Both the position numbers and the translations under genes were made by a program. Below are positions 1 through 8,223 of a stretch of DNA of 64,000 nucleotides, piece after piece. Source of the DNA: PNOJ01 sp016706845 (GTDB taxonomy: Bacteria > Krumholzibacteriota > Krumholzibacteriia > LZORAL124-64-63); the NCBI GenBank assembly GCA_016706845.1, contig JADJIV010000008.1:85945-149944 (forward strand), read 5' to 3'. The notes beneath the pieces were generated by a model. The model worked only from the letters and a program-made list of their open reading frames with translations. It was not told the origin of the DNA and did not search any database. Positions within the stretch are counted from its first letter, which is position 1, and each line of letters starts with the position of its first letter.

Positions 1-1374
1 CGCGGCCGCATGAGCCAGTTCCTGACGACCCAGACGCCCCCCTACGGCGACTTCACCGTCGAGGGCGGCACCCTGCCCCTGACCTGGTCGCTGTGCGACG
101 GCACCAACGGCATCGACCAGGGCGGCGACGTCTACGAAGTCGCCGCCGACTTCTGCCTGCCCGGCAACTGCGGCGCCGGCACCGCCACGGCCAACCTGGA
201 GTGGAAGTGGGTCTACGACTGCGTGACCTACGAGCCCATCGCCGGCAACCGCAACCACGTCATGGACCTCGCCACCGGCGCCCAGGACGTGCTGGACGTG
301 TGGTGGAACGACCAGGACCCGACCCAGTTCACCACCCACGCCATCGACGTGCTGCTCTATGTGGACCTGAACGTCTACGGCTACGCGCCCGGCGACTTGG
401 TGGCGGTCAACGGCTCCGACGCGCCGCTGGACTACACCGTTCCTTCGATCAACCTGCTGGCCGACGACGGCGTCACCCCGGACGCGGCGGCCGGCGACGG
501 CATCTATTCCACCGTCGTCACCTTCCCGGCGGGCTCGCGCAAGAACGTGACCTACAAGTTCCTGCTCAACGACGCCTACGAGTGCTTCGCGCAGGGCGAC
601 CGCGGCGTCTTCCTGAACGACGAACTCTTCGACATCGTCGGCGGCGCCCTCGGCCCGCTGGCCATGCCCGTGGTCCACTACGACCGCTGCTCCACCACCT
701 GGCGGCCGGTCAACGTCGTGTTCCGCGTGGACGCGAACGTCGGCCAGACGCCCGTCGGCCCGGGCGACGTGGTCACGGTCAACGGCACCACGAGCAACGT
801 CGCGCCTCCGAGCTTCAGCTGGGACATCCCGTCGCTGAACGTCATGCTCGACAACGGCGTCGCGCCGGACGCGACGGCCGGCGACGGCATCTACACGACG
901 TCGGTCGTGTTCGCCGATTCGAGCCAGATCTTCACCGAGTACAAGTACCTGGTGAACGACGTCTACGAGTGCACGGACCAGGCCAACCGCTCGTTCACCG
1001 TCGACGCCGACAACTACAGCCTCGCCAGCCCGCAGGTCCTGCCGCTCGACGTCCTGCATTTCTGCGAGACCACGGCGGCTCCCGACCTGACGCCGTCGCG
1101 GCTGGCGCTCGAGCAGAACCGGCCGAACCCCTTCAACCCGCAGACCGAGATCGCCTTCACGGTCCACCGGGCCGGGCCGGCCTCGCTGCGCGTCTACGAC
1201 CTCAAGGGCGGGCTCGTGCGCTCCCTGCACGAGGGCCGTCTGGAGGAGGGGCCCCACGCGATGACCTGGGACGGCCGCGACGCGACCGGCCAGCTGTCGC
1301 CGGCCGGCGTCTACTTCTACCGCCTCGAGCTCAACGGCGAGGTGGGCGTGCGCAAGATGATGCTCGTGAAGTAA
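1..1374 (+). CDS. Secreted protein with two choice-of-anchor-type repeats and an FlgD-like C-terminal sorting domain (5' end outside window)
   Basis: The reading frame is open from the window edge, so the true start and any signal peptide lie upstream; the first ATG is at 10. The middle holds two similar segments of about 130 residues, each with a D-N/D-G-V-x-P-D-A-x-A-G-D-G-I-Y core (around residues 155-165 and 280-295 from the first ATG). This core is typical of small beta-sandwich modules in secreted bacterial proteins. The last ~85 residues form an FlgD-like beta domain with the PNPFNP signature and the terminal run VRKMMLVK. Such tails are used for export and surface attachment in FCB-type bacteria. 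No catalytic motif is visible. The protein is probably extracellular or surface-bound, function unknown. It converges on the next gene across a long hairpin. Confidence 0.75.
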   Translation, partial: RGRMSQFLTTQTPPYGDFTVEGGTLPLTWSLCDGTNGIDQGGDVYEVAADFCLPGNCGAGTATANLEWKWVYDCVTYEPIAGNRNHVMDLATGAQDVLDVWWNDQDPTQFTTHAIDVLLYVDLNVYGYAPGDLVAVNGSDAPLDYTVPSINLLADDGVTPDAAAGDGIYSTVVTFPAGSRKNVTYKFLLNDAYECFAQGDRGVFLNDELFDIVGGALGPLAMPVVHYDRCSTTWRPVNVVFRVDANVGQTPVGPGDVVTVNGTTSNVAPPSFSWDIPSLNVMLDNGVAPDATAGDGIYTTSVVFADSSQIFTEYKYLVNDVYECTDQANRSFTVDADNYSLASPQVLPLDVLHFCETTAAPDLTPSRLALEQNRPNPFNPQTEIAFTVHRAGPASLRVYDLKGGLVRSLHEGRLEEGPHAMTWDGRDATGQLSPAGVYFYRLELNGEVGVRKMMLVK

Positions 1375-1397
1375 CCACACGGGCAGAGTGAACCGCA

Positions 1398-1427
1398 GAG
1401 GGCCCCGGTCTTCGGACCGGGGCCCTC
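1398..1427. terminator. Bidirectional terminator-like hairpin
   Basis: A perfect 13-bp stem (1398-1410 with 1415-1427) closed by a TTCG tetraloop lies between two convergent genes. There is no long T-tract. It resembles the hairpins at 32953, 39085 and 58969. Confidence 0.8.
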
Positions 1428-1446
1428 GTTCATCGGCGCCGCGGGT

Positions 1447-2715
1447 TCAGCGGGCCAGCGTGACGGAACGGCTCGTCGCGTCGCGGCCGTCGTCCAGGCG
1501 CACGACGTACGTGCCCGAAGACGCGGCGCGCCCATCGGAACCGCGGCCGTCCCAGCGCAGGACGCGCGTGCCGGCGGGCATGACGCCCTGCCACAACCCC
1601 GCCACCAGCCGGCCGCGCAGGTCGAAGACGCCGACGCGCAGCTCGCGGGGCTCCGCGAGGCTGCACTCCACCTGCAGGGACGGGTTGAAGGGGTTGGGGG
1701 AGACGCGCAGACCGGCGGCCAGGAGCGGCGCGGGCGGCGCGACGGTCGCGGGGTCCGCCGCGCGGATGGTGTCGACGTGGGCCAGGGCGTAGGGCGCCTC
1801 GTTGCCGATGCCCTCGGTGTGGGGCTGCCGCCAGGTGTCCACGATCACGGCGCCGCCGGCCCGGACGTGGACAACCAGGAAGGTGCTCATGGGATAGAAG
1901 GTGACGGGACCGCGGGCGTGGCCCTGGTCCAGCTGCCAGACTCCCTGCAGATCCACGACGCTCGTGCAGTGGGTGTGCCCGCACCCGTAGGCCGTCACGT
2001 CGTGCCGGGTCAGGATGTCCCAGAGCGCGTCGCGGTAGACGCCGCCGCCGTAGGCGTTGAAGTCCGTGTCGGTGGCGTGGATGGACTGGTTGGTGTCCCG
2101 GTCGCGCTGCGGCCAGGCCGGGAAATGGCCGAACACGAAGATCAACGGTTGCGTCGTCGCCGTCAGGTCGGCTTCGAGCCACTCGCCCAGCGCTGGGTTC
2201 CAGTTGCCCTCGAGGGCGCCCGCGTCGCTGGCGCCGTCGAAGCACTCGTTGAGCATCACGAAGTGGGCGTGGCCGTGGTCCCAGGAATAGGTGGTCGTCT
2301 CGCTGCCGGCCGGTCCCGGATGGACCGGGAAGTCCGGCCCGCCCTTGTCGAAGCCGCGGATCCACTGCAGCGTCGGGAGGTTGATCGGGTCCAGCTCGTG
2401 GTTGCCGACGCCGGGGAAGAACGGGAAGCCGGGGCCGATCTCGGCCTCGACCGTGTCGTAGACGATGCTCGCGGGGTTGGTGCCATCCTGATTCAGATCC
2501 CCGGGGGAAACCAGGAAGGCGCCCGGGCCCGCTGCGGCCATCGCCGCGCAGGCCTGGTCCCAGCCATGGATGCCGTTGACCACGATGTAGCGGCTCATGT
2601 CGCCGGCCAGGACGAAGTCGAAGTCGGTGCGGTCCCTGCCCCGGGACGTGGCGGCCAGGCAGAGCAGGGCTGCCAGGGTGAAGGTCTGACATCGCATCTT
2701 CGAATACGAGGGCAT
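1447..2715 (-). CDS. Secreted metallophosphoesterase with C-terminal sorting domain
   Basis: A calcineurin-like phosphoesterase, predicted to hydrolyse phosphomonoesters or diesters outside the cytoplasm with a dinuclear metal centre. Visible metal-site motifs in order are AGDMSRY, SPGDLNQDG, GVGNHELD, FGHFPAW and YGCGHTH. The C-terminal ~85 residues contain a SPNPFNPS motif followed by an FlgD-like domain, which argues for secretion and surface attachment. ATG 2715 is chosen because it gives a signal peptide (MPSYSK-MRCQTFTLAALLCLAA). ATG 2697 is an alternative, and the longer frame to 2832 lacks a leader. Specific substrate unknown. Confidence 0.82.
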   Translation of the reverse strand: MPSYSKMRCQTFTLAALLCLAATSRGRDRTDFDFVLAGDMSRYIVVNGIHGWDQACAAMAAAGPGAFLVSPGDLNQDGTNPASIVYDTVEAEIGPGFPFFPGVGNHELDPINLPTLQWIRGFDKGGPDFPVHPGPAGSETTTYSWDHGHAHFVMLNECFDGASDAGALEGNWNPALGEWLEADLTATTQPLIFVFGHFPAWPQRDRDTNQSIHATDTDFNAYGGGVYRDALWDILTRHDVTAYGCGHTHCTSVVDLQGVWQLDQGHARGPVTFYPMSTFLVVHVRAGGAVIVDTWRQPHTEGIGNEAPYALAHVDTIRAADPATVAPPAPLLAAGLRVSPNPFNPSLQVECSLAEPRELRVGVFDLRGRLVAGLWQGVMPAGTRVLRWDGRGSDGRAASSGTYVVRLDDGRDATSRSVTLAR

Positions 2716-2792
2716 GGCTCGCTTCCCTTCGTTGCGCATACCGTACCATAGGAGTCTTGAAAGTCCAGCCCGGCCGGAACTGCTTCCCGTGG

Positions 2793-2821
2793 TTGGAACC
2801 GGCGCCCCCACGGGGTATCGT
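2793..2821 (+). promoter_or_regulatory. Candidate sigma70-type promoter for the debranching enzyme
   Basis: TTGGAA (2793-2798) and TATCGT (2816-2821) are 17 nt apart, about 25 nt before the gene's ribosome binding site. Read by eye only. Confidence 0.4.
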
Positions 2822-2846
2822 GTTGCCCTCACGGGAAGGAGTTCCG

Positions 2847-5078
2847 ATGCGACTGTCCAGCCTGATCTGCCTGTGTTCGCTGGCGACGGCCGCGCCCGCC
2901 GCTGCCGAGATCCTCGACGAGCTGGCGATCCCGGTCACGCCCGCCCACCCGCGCGAGGTCATCTTCACCGACAAGGGCGCCGCCCACCTCGCGGGCTGCG
3001 CGGTCGGAGAGGACACGCGCAGCTACCACGGCTTCTACATCGCCATGCACGAGCTGCTGGACGGCTGGTCGCTGCGCCTGCAGGACGGGCGCGAGCTGTC
3101 CGCAGCCACGGCCGATTCGGCCGCCGTGCTGCCGGACCGGCTGCAGCGCTTCTACCGCCTCGACGGCGCCGTCGTCGTGGAGACCGTCACCCTGCTGGAC
3201 CGCAGCGACGGCTTCCAGGTCGTCTACGACGGCGTGCCGCCGGGCGGTTTCGCCTTCGTGCCGCGGGTCGACATGCGGTTTTTGTGGAAGGTCGCGCGGC
3301 CCGAGTACCTGACCGTCTGGGAGGGCGGCGTGCTGAGCGTCGCGCGCACCGACCGCGCCGAAGCCGCCGCCGGCGAACGCAACCCGCCCTGGCTGGCCGT
3401 GGCGGTCACGGGCGCCGCCGACTTCGCGCCGACCGGGCGCTACCTGCCGCGGCGCTACCCCGTCGACGCGGCCCGCAAGGCCATGGAATCGGCCACGCCC
3501 TGGGAGGCCGGCGAGATCCGCGGGCGCATCCCGCCGCAGGTGCCGTCGGGCCGCGTGCAGGCCGTGATCGCCGCCGACGCGACGGCCGCCGCCGCCGCCG
3601 CGCGCGCCCAGCGCCTGCTGGACGAAGCGCCCGCACTGGCGGCCGCGCGGGCGGCCCGCCTCGCCGATCTCGCCGACCCGGCGCGCCTGTCCACGGGCGT
3701 CGCGCGCGACGACCGCGCCCTGGCCTGGGCCCGCGTCTCGCTGGACAACCTGGTGATGGAGCAGCGCGGCGTCGGCGTCTACGCCGGCTTCTACTGGTTC
3801 ACCACCTACTGGGGCCGCGACACCTTCATCGTGCTGCCCGGGGCGCTGGCCGCGGGCCTGGACTTCGCCACGGCGCGCGAGATCCTGCGCTCCTTCGCCG
3901 CCTACCAGGACCGCAACCCGGCGAGCCCGCGCTTCGGCCGCGTGCCCAACTTCGTCACCGTGGACCAGGTGCAGTACGCCAGCATCGACGGCACCTGGTG
4001 GTTCGTGCGCGCCCTGGACGAGTACTGGCGGCGCTCCGGCGACATCGCCTTCGCCCGCGAGATGACGCCCGTGGTGCTGCGCGCCTGCGAGGGGGCGCTG
4101 GCCCACGCCGTCGACGCCGAGGGTTTCCTGACCCACGGCGACGGCGAGACCTGGATGGACGGCGGCGGCGAGCAAAACCCCTACTCGCCGCGCGGCAACC
4201 GGGCCGTCGAAGCCCAGGCGCTCTTCCACCGCGGTCTGCTGACGGCGGCGAAACTGGCCGTCCGTTGCGACGGCGAGGCCGCCGGCCTGAAGGGCGACGA
4301 CCTGGCCCGCCGCTACACGGTCGCCGCCCGGCGCCTGGAGAACGCCTTCCAGCAGCGCTTCGTCGTCGGGGAGCGGATCGCCGACCACTTGAACCGCGAC
4401 GGCGCGCCCGACGCGCAGCACCGCCCCAACGGGCTGCTCGCCCTGCTGGTCTCCCCGCAGCTGTTCAACGCGGACCAGCGCCGCCTCATCGTCGCGGAGA
4501 ACCGCGAGCACACGGTCACACCCTGGGGCGTGCGCTCCCTGGACGCGGCCGACCCGAACTACCACCCGCGCCACCTCTGGCTCGACCGCTACTACTACGA
4601 CGAGGCCTACCACAACGGCGACGTCTGGCTCTGGCTCTCGGGGCCGTACGTGTCGGCGCTGGCCGCACCGCGCGACGGCTTCGCACAGACGCGCATGCTG
4701 CTGGACGAGATCCTGGACGAGGGTGCCGTCGGCACGCTGCAGGAGATCCGCGACGGCGATCGCGCTGCAACGAATGACGAGTTCGGCGGCGCCACCAGCC
4801 AGGCCTGGTCGCTGAGCGAACTGCTGCGCAACGTGGGGGAGGACTACCTGGGCGTGCGGGCCGATCTCGCGGCCGACCCGCCACGCGTGACGATCGCGCC
4901 GTCACTGCCGGCGGACTGGCCGCGGCTGTCGGGACGGGTGGATGTCGGGGACGCGGTCCTGAGCGTCACGGTGACCCGCAACAAGGCGGGCCGGGAGGTC
5001 GTGGATTGGGATTTGGAGGGACCGGGGGCCGAGCGGTTGCGGCCGGCGGTGGAGGTCCGGCTCCCGGACCGGCGCTGA
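2847..5078 (+). CDS. Secreted glycogen-debranching-type glycoside hydrolase (GDE_C/amylo-alpha-1,6-glucosidase-like)
   Basis: A 743-residue protein with a signal peptide (MRLSSLICLCSLATAAPAAA), so it probably acts in the periplasm or outside the cell. The N-terminal ~270 residues resemble the beta-sandwich of debranching enzymes. The rest is an (alpha/alpha)6-barrel with family-like segments: FYWFTTYWGRDTFI (~residue 315), ETWMDGGGEQNPYSPRG (~435) and YYYDEAYHNGDVWLWLSG (~580). The D/E residues in these segments are the likely catalytic and subsite residues. The expected role is release of glucose from alpha-1,6 branch points in glycogen or limit dextrin. A strong ribosome binding site (gggaaggag, 2833-2841) supports ATG 2847. 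It neighbours a MalK-type ATPase and cytoplasmic glucan genes. Trehalase- or GH63-like specificity cannot be excluded. Confidence 0.75.
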   Translation: MRLSSLICLCSLATAAPAAAEILDELAIPVTPAHPREVIFTDKGAAHLAGCAVGEDTRSYHGFYIAMHELLDGWSLRLQDGRELSAATADSAAVLPDRLQRFYRLDGAVVVETVTLLDRSDGFQVVYDGVPPGGFAFVPRVDMRFLWKVARPEYLTVWEGGVLSVARTDRAEAAAGERNPPWLAVAVTGAADFAPTGRYLPRRYPVDAARKAMESATPWEAGEIRGRIPPQVPSGRVQAVIAADATAAAAAARAQRLLDEAPALAAARAARLADLADPARLSTGVARDDRALAWARVSLDNLVMEQRGVGVYAGFYWFTTYWGRDTFIVLPGALAAGLDFATAREILRSFAAYQDRNPASPRFGRVPNFVTVDQVQYASIDGTWWFVRALDEYWRRSGDIAFAREMTPVVLRACEGALAHAVDAEGFLTHGDGETWMDGGGEQNPYSPRGNRAVEAQALFHRGLLTAAKLAVRCDGEAAGLKGDDLARRYTVAARRLENAFQQRFVVGERIADHLNRDGAPDAQHRPNGLLALLVSPQLFNADQRRLIVAENREHTVTPWGVRSLDAADPNYHPRHLWLDRYYYDEAYHNGDVWLWLSGPYVSALAAPRDGFAQTRMLLDEILDEGAVGTLQEIRDGDRAATNDEFGGATSQAWSLSELLRNVGEDYLGVRADLAADPPRVTIAPSLPADWPRLSGRVDVGDAVLSVTVTRNKAGREVVDWDLEGPGAERLRPAVEVRLPDRR

Positions 5079-5098
5079 ACCCGGGCGTCGGGTGCCGG

Positions 5099-6181
5099 TC
5101 AGCTCGCCAGAGCCGCACCGCTGCCCGCATCGAACAGATGCAGATGCCCCGCCCGCGGCAGCAGATTCACAGCCCCGCCCACGACGGCGTCCACGCGGCC
5201 CGGTCCGCGGACGGTCACCGGCGCGCCGCCGATCTCGGTGTACAGCAGCGTCTCGTTGCCCAGCGGCTCGATGACCTGCACCGGGGCGGCGAAGCCGCCG
5301 CCCGTGACGAGGTCCAGGTGCTCCGGCCGCACGCCCAGCACCACATCGCGCCCGAGCGCCGCGGCCGGCGGTTCCCAGCCGGCGGGCAACGGCAGCGCCG
5401 CGCCGTCCTTCAGCGCCAGATGCAGCCCCCCGTCGCGCACCAGCCGCCCGTCGAGGAAGTTCATCGCCGGCGAGCCGATGAAGCCCGCCACGAAGCGGTT
5501 GGCGGGCCGCTCGTACAGGTTCAGCGGCGTGTCGACCTGCTGCACGCGGCCCTTGTGCATGACCACGATGCGCTGGCCCATGGTCATGGCCTCGACCTGG
5601 TCGTGCGTGACGTAGAGCATCGTGGCGCGCAGGCTGTGGTGCAGGCGGGAGATCTCGGTGCGCATCTGCACGCGCATCTTGGCGTCGAGGTTGCTCAGCG
5701 GTTCGTCGAAGAGGAAGACGTCCGGGTCGCGCACCAGGGCCCGCCCCAGCGCCACGCGCTGGCGCTGGCCGCCGGACAGGGCCCGCGGCTTGCGGTCGAG
5801 CAGGTCGTCGATGCCCAGCACGCCGGCCGCCGCGGCGACCTTCGAGGCGGTCTCCTCGCGGGTCGCGCCGCGCAGCTTCAGGCCGAAGGCCAGGTTCTCG
5901 CGCACCGTCATGTGGGGGTAGAGGGCGTAGCTCTGGAACACCATGGCGATGTTGCGGTCCTTGGGTTCCACGTCGTTGACGATGCGCCCGCCGATGCTGA
6001 CCGTGCCGGTGGTGATCGATTCCAGGCCGGCGACCATGCGCAGGGTCGTGGACTTGCCGCAGCCCGACGGGCCGACCAGCACGACGAACTCGCCGTCGGC
6101 GACGTCCAGGTTCACGTCCTCGGCGGCCATCACGCCGCCGGGGTAGGTCTTGCCGACTCCTCGCAGTTCCACGCGCGCCAT
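5099..6181 (-). CDS. ABC transporter ATP-binding protein, MalK/UgpC/MsmX type
   Basis: A 360-residue ATPase that energises sugar import (maltose, oligosaccharides or glycerol-3-phosphate). Walker A GPSGCGKST is at residues 37-45, signature LSGGQRQRVALGRA at ~135, Walker B with D-loop (FLFDEPLSNLDAKM) at ~158 and the H-loop in VTHDQVEA. A C-terminal TOBE/OB-fold region follows, with GVRPEHL typical of the MalK subfamily. No permease or binding-protein genes are adjacent, so this may be an orphan ATPase shared by several transporters. The gene is divergent from the GH57/glg operon, which fits a role in maltodextrin use (inference). Confidence 0.9.
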   Translation of the reverse strand: MARVELRGVGKTYPGGVMAAEDVNLDVADGEFVVLVGPSGCGKSTTLRMVAGLESITTGTVSIGGRIVNDVEPKDRNIAMVFQSYALYPHMTVRENLAFGLKLRGATREETASKVAAAAGVLGIDDLLDRKPRALSGGQRQRVALGRALVRDPDVFLFDEPLSNLDAKMRVQMRTEISRLHHSLRATMLYVTHDQVEAMTMGQRIVVMHKGRVQQVDTPLNLYERPANRFVAGFIGSPAMNFLDGRLVRDGGLHLALKDGAALPLPAGWEPPAAALGRDVVLGVRPEHLDLVTGGGFAAPVQVIEPLGNETLLYTEIGGAPVTVRGPGRVDAVVGGAVNLLPRAGHLHLFDAGSGAALAS

Positions 6182-6272
6182 GCCGTCGTTCCTCCGGGTT
6201 CGTGCCGGGGGAGATCTTAGCCGATCCCGGTGCGCCGCCCAAGGAGGATTCCGCGCCAGGGGCGTAAAACGA

Positions 6273-6296
6273 CGGGAGCGGGTTTCCCCGCTCCCG
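6273..6296. terminator. GC-rich hairpin in the divergent region
   Basis: A perfect 10-bp stem (6273-6282 with 6287-6296) with a TTTC loop. It lies upstream of both flanking genes, so it is not an ordinary end-of-gene terminator. It may stop antisense readthrough or shape a 5' leader. Confidence 0.5.
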
Positions 6297-6317
6297 CCGT
6301 TGCACGCTTGACTCGCA

Positions 6318-6388
6318 CTGCTGTCGACTCTGGGACTACTCTCGACTTGGCACTACTCTCGACTCTTGCACTGCTCTCGACTCTGGGG
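6318..6388 (+). repeat. Four-copy ~18-bp tandem repeat
   Basis: Units start at 6318, 6336, 6353 and 6371 and follow the pattern ACTRCTCTCGACTCTNGG, with one unit a base shorter and a few substitutions. A partial fifth match (CCACTCTCGCG) follows at ~6393. It sits between the divergent ATPase and GH57 genes, upstream of the putative GH57 promoter. Confidence 0.8.
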
Positions 6389-6433
6389 GAACCACTCTCG
6401 CGTTCTGTTCCGAGGATCGGGGTCGGTCCTGAG

Positions 6434-6461
6434 TTGCTTGTCCGATCCGATGTTGTATTCT
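6434..6461 (+). promoter_or_regulatory. Candidate promoter of the GH57-glgA-glgC operon
   Basis: TTGCTT (6434-6439) and TATTCT (6456-6461) are spaced by 16 nt, about 55 nt before the GH57 start, just downstream of the tandem repeat. Confidence 0.5.
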
Positions 6462-6519
6462 ACGCAGGGTCAGCGGCCGGGGTTCCAGGCCGCCCACGTT
6501 TTTTTTTCGAGGGAGCGAG

Positions 6520-8223
6520 ATGACCGCCCAGCCCCTGTCCGTCGCCGTGCTCTGGCACATGCACCAGCCGGACTACACCGACGCCGGCCCTGGGGCCGGC
6601 CGCGCATGCCCTGGGTCCGCCTGCACGCCCTTTTAAGTTATTACGATATGGTGCGTTACGTGGTCGAGCGGCCCGGCGCCCGGGCCGTGTTCAACGTCGT
6701 GCCCTCGCTGCTGCGGCAGATCGAGGCGGCGGCCGCCGGCGTGCCCGACGACCACCTGCTGCTGGCCCGGGCCGCGCCCGCCGACCTGGACGCCGCCGAC
6801 CGCGCGCGGATCGTGCGGGACTTCTTCGCCTTCCACCACGCGCGCCGCTTCGCCGAGTTCCCCCGCCTGCGCGCCCTCTGGCTCCAGCGGGGGGAGGGGG
6901 TCGAGGTGCCGATCGGCCGCGCCGAGCGGTTCACGGACCGGGACCTGCTGGACCTGCAGGTGCTCTTCCACCTGGCCTGGTGCGGGCGCACGCTGCGCGA
7001 GGACCCGGCCGTGGCGCGCCTGGTCGCCCGCGGCGCCGGCTACACGGCCGCCGACAAGGACGAGCTGCTCGCGCTCCAGCACGAGTTCCTGCAGGGCGTG
7101 CTGCCGGCCTACCGCGAGGCGGCCGCCGAAGGGTGCATCGAGATCTCCTGCACGCCGCTGAACCACCCCATCCTGCCCCTGCTCTGCGACACCGAGGCGG
7201 CCCACGAGGCCCTGCCCGGTCTGCCGCTGCCGGCGACCCGTTTCCGCTACCCCGGCGACGCCTGGTTCCACGTCAAGACGGCCCTGGACGAGACCGAGCG
7301 GGTGCTCGGCGTACGACCGCGCGGCATGTGGCCGGCCGAGGGTTCGGTCAGCGAAGAGGCGCTGCGCGTGCTGCAAACCGAGGGGCTGCTCTGGGCGGCG
7401 ACCGACCAGGGCGTGCTCGCACGATCCCTGGAGCGCGGCGGCCAGGCCCACGCCCCGCACCGGCACTTCCAGGCCTGGCGTTGGGGCGGCGACGGGGCGC
7501 CGGCGCTGTTCTTCCGCGACACCGGCCTCAGCGACGCGCTGGGATTCCGCTACCAGTCGTGGCGGGCGCCGGACGCCGTGGCCGACCTGCTCGGGCACCT
7601 GCGGGCGATCCGCGCCGAGCTGCCGGACCGGGGAGCGGGCTGCGTCGTGCCGATCGTCCTGGACGGGGAGAATCCCTGGGAGTTCTACGAGCACAACGGG
7701 CAGCGACTTCCTGCAGACGATGTACCAGGCCGTCGCCGAGGCGCCCGACTTGCAGTGGGAGACCTTCGGCGAACATCTCGACTCGGGGGGGCGCGTCGGC
7801 GAGCTGACGCGCGTCTGCGCCGGCTCGTGGATCCGGGCCGACTTCACGACCTGGGTGGGCCACGCCGAGAAGAACCGCGGCTGGGAGTACCTGGCGCGCG
7901 TGCGCGACCGCTTCCAGGGGAGCCTGGCCGCGGCCGGCGCGCTGCGCCGCGTCCGGCTGGCCGGCGGCGTCGAGGTGGAGGCGCCCGATCCCGCCCGGGT
8001 CGGTCCCGGCTGCGCGGGCAGGCTGGCGGCCGCGATGACGGCCATGGCCAACGCCGAGAGCAGCGACTGGTTCTGGTGGTACGGCGACGACAACCCCACC
8101 GACTACGCCCGCGAATTCGACACCACGTTCCGCCGCCACCTGAGCCAGGCCCTGGAGCTGGCGGGCGCCGAGGCGGACCCCGGACTGGACATCCCCGTGC
8201 TGCGCGCAGGAGGTCAGGCTTGA
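6520..8223 (+). CDS. Glycoside hydrolase family 57 (alpha-amylase/amylopullulanase type), frame broken twice
   Basis: A GH57 retaining alpha-glucan enzyme of about 570 residues, predicted cytoplasmic (no leader). The five-region layout is visible: HMHQPDY near the start, IEISCTPLNHPILPLL, RPRGMWPAEGSVS with the nucleophile Glu, and VLDGENPWEFY with the acid/base Asp. The C-terminal WFWWYGDD segment is found in amylopullulanase-like members. ATG 6520 gives the conserved N-terminus. The frame is lost by a one-base deletion near 6575-6595 and regained by a one-base insertion near 7700 (after AACGGG), so 6520-~6580 and 7705-8223 share one frame. This looks like sequence error rather than decay, because both sides stay well conserved. 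Stop and next start overlap (TTGA). Confidence 0.85.

Larger units (their letters stand above)
6182..6519. other. Divergent intergenic region between the ABC ATPase and the GH57 operon
   Basis: This 338-bp gap contains a 10-bp GC hairpin, an 18-bp tandem repeat and a promoter-like pair, listed separately. A run of nine T lies at 6499-6507 directly before the GH57 ribosome binding site (gggagcg). No gene is seen in it. Confidence 0.7.

Noticed and set aside
6570..7705. Programmed ribosomal frameshifting in the first GH57 gene
   Set aside because: The two breaks have no slippery sequence plus structure signature, and similar breaks occur in unrelated genes throughout the window, so sequence error is the simpler explanation.
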